Positions 5,134 to 5,285 of a stretch of 5,285 nt of DNA are shown here, piece after piece. The stretch is from an uncultured Collinsella sp. GTDB taxonomy: Bacteria > Actinomycetota > Coriobacteriia > Coriobacteriales > Coriobacteriaceae. The position numbers and the translations under genes were made by a program. The DNA is taken from assembly GCA_934643435.1 (NCBI GenBank), contig CAKUCJ010000114.1:1-5285 (forward strand). The letters run 5' to 3'. The first letter of the stretch is position 1. Each line of letters begins with the position of its first letter. Below the pieces are notes generated by a model. That model was not told where the DNA came from and ran no database searches. It saw nothing but the letters and a program-made list of their open reading frames with translations.

Positions 5134-5143
5134 GGCCATGTGG

Positions 5144-5162
5144 TGACGCAACTGAGGCGTCA
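5144..5162 (-). repeat. Inverted repeat in the tRNA-Thr 5' leader
   Basis: TGACGC and GCGTCA form a perfect 6-base inverted repeat around 7 bases. It lies between the predicted transcription start (near 5166) and the mature tRNA end (5133). In the precursor RNA it would fold a hairpin close to the 5' end, 10 bases ahead of the tRNA. Confidence 0.4.
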
Positions 5163-5172
5163 ACGGCTGTCT

Positions 5173-5201
5173 ATGATACGGGACATCGCAAATCCGCGCA
5201 A
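5173..5201 (-). promoter_or_regulatory. Promoter of tRNA-Thr
   Basis: On the - strand, TTGCGC (5201-5196) and TATCAT (5178-5173) are separated by exactly 17 bases and lie 40 bases upstream of the mature tRNA 5' end. Both hexamers match the housekeeping consensus at four or more positions. Confidence 0.6.
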
Positions 5202-5285
5202 GTGTTCTGACGGCTTTTCTCACTTTAAATGCACTAATATTGGAAACGTGACGTCTTGCTCTTACAGGTCTCAAGCAGAATGGGG

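Noticed and set aside
4957..5274. A 105-codon - strand open frame across the tRNA
   Set aside because: It runs through a perfect tRNA and its terminator, so it is not a gene.
5202..5285. A possible + strand promoter (TAATAT near 5236) and a start codon at the right edge
   Set aside because: No -35 lies at a normal spacing and there is too little sequence to judge a reading frame.

Overview
The window looks like the chromosome of a moderately GC-rich gut actinobacterium of the Coriobacteriia, Collinsella-like. That placement is inference from codon use and protein style, not from a search. It carries an amino-sugar (N-acetylglucosamine, GlcNAc) uptake and catabolism locus on the + strand, and a tRNA gene on the - strand at the right end.

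Layout. 1-105 is the C-terminal tail of an unrecognised + strand gene, closed by a strong hairpin terminator (160-194). 195-577 has no gene. It holds a cluster of TGGT/ACCA operator-like dyads (224-266), a tentative promoter and a long leader with several inverted repeats. 578-2068 encodes a GlcNAc-type PTS permease with EIIC and EIIB domains (nagE), closed by its own terminator (2095-2128). 2129-2300 is the control region of the next unit, with an extended -10 promoter and a perfect TGGT-N4-ACCA dyad. 2301-3032 encodes a GntR/HutC regulator of the NagR/DasR type. A 143-base gap with three consecutive stem-loops follows, then nagA (3176-4345, GlcNAc-6-phosphate deacetylase) and a YhcH/NanQ-family gene (4378-4851). 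A long hairpin terminator (4908-4964) ends this unit. Converging from the right is tRNA-Thr(CGU) (5133-5058, - strand, CCA encoded) with its own promoter and UUCG-loop terminator. I see no supportable gene in 5202-5285.

Working model. NagE imports GlcNAc as GlcNAc-6-phosphate, using an EIIA encoded elsewhere. NagA removes the acetyl group to give glucosamine-6-phosphate. The YhcH-like protein probably speeds a sugar anomerisation in the same route. The GntR protein probably senses a phosphorylated amino sugar and represses both nagE and its own gene through the shared dyads. No nagB (deaminase) lies in the window.

Most worth following up are the structured gntR-nagA gap, where the outer two loops can base-pair, and the shared operator code in front of nagE and gntR.
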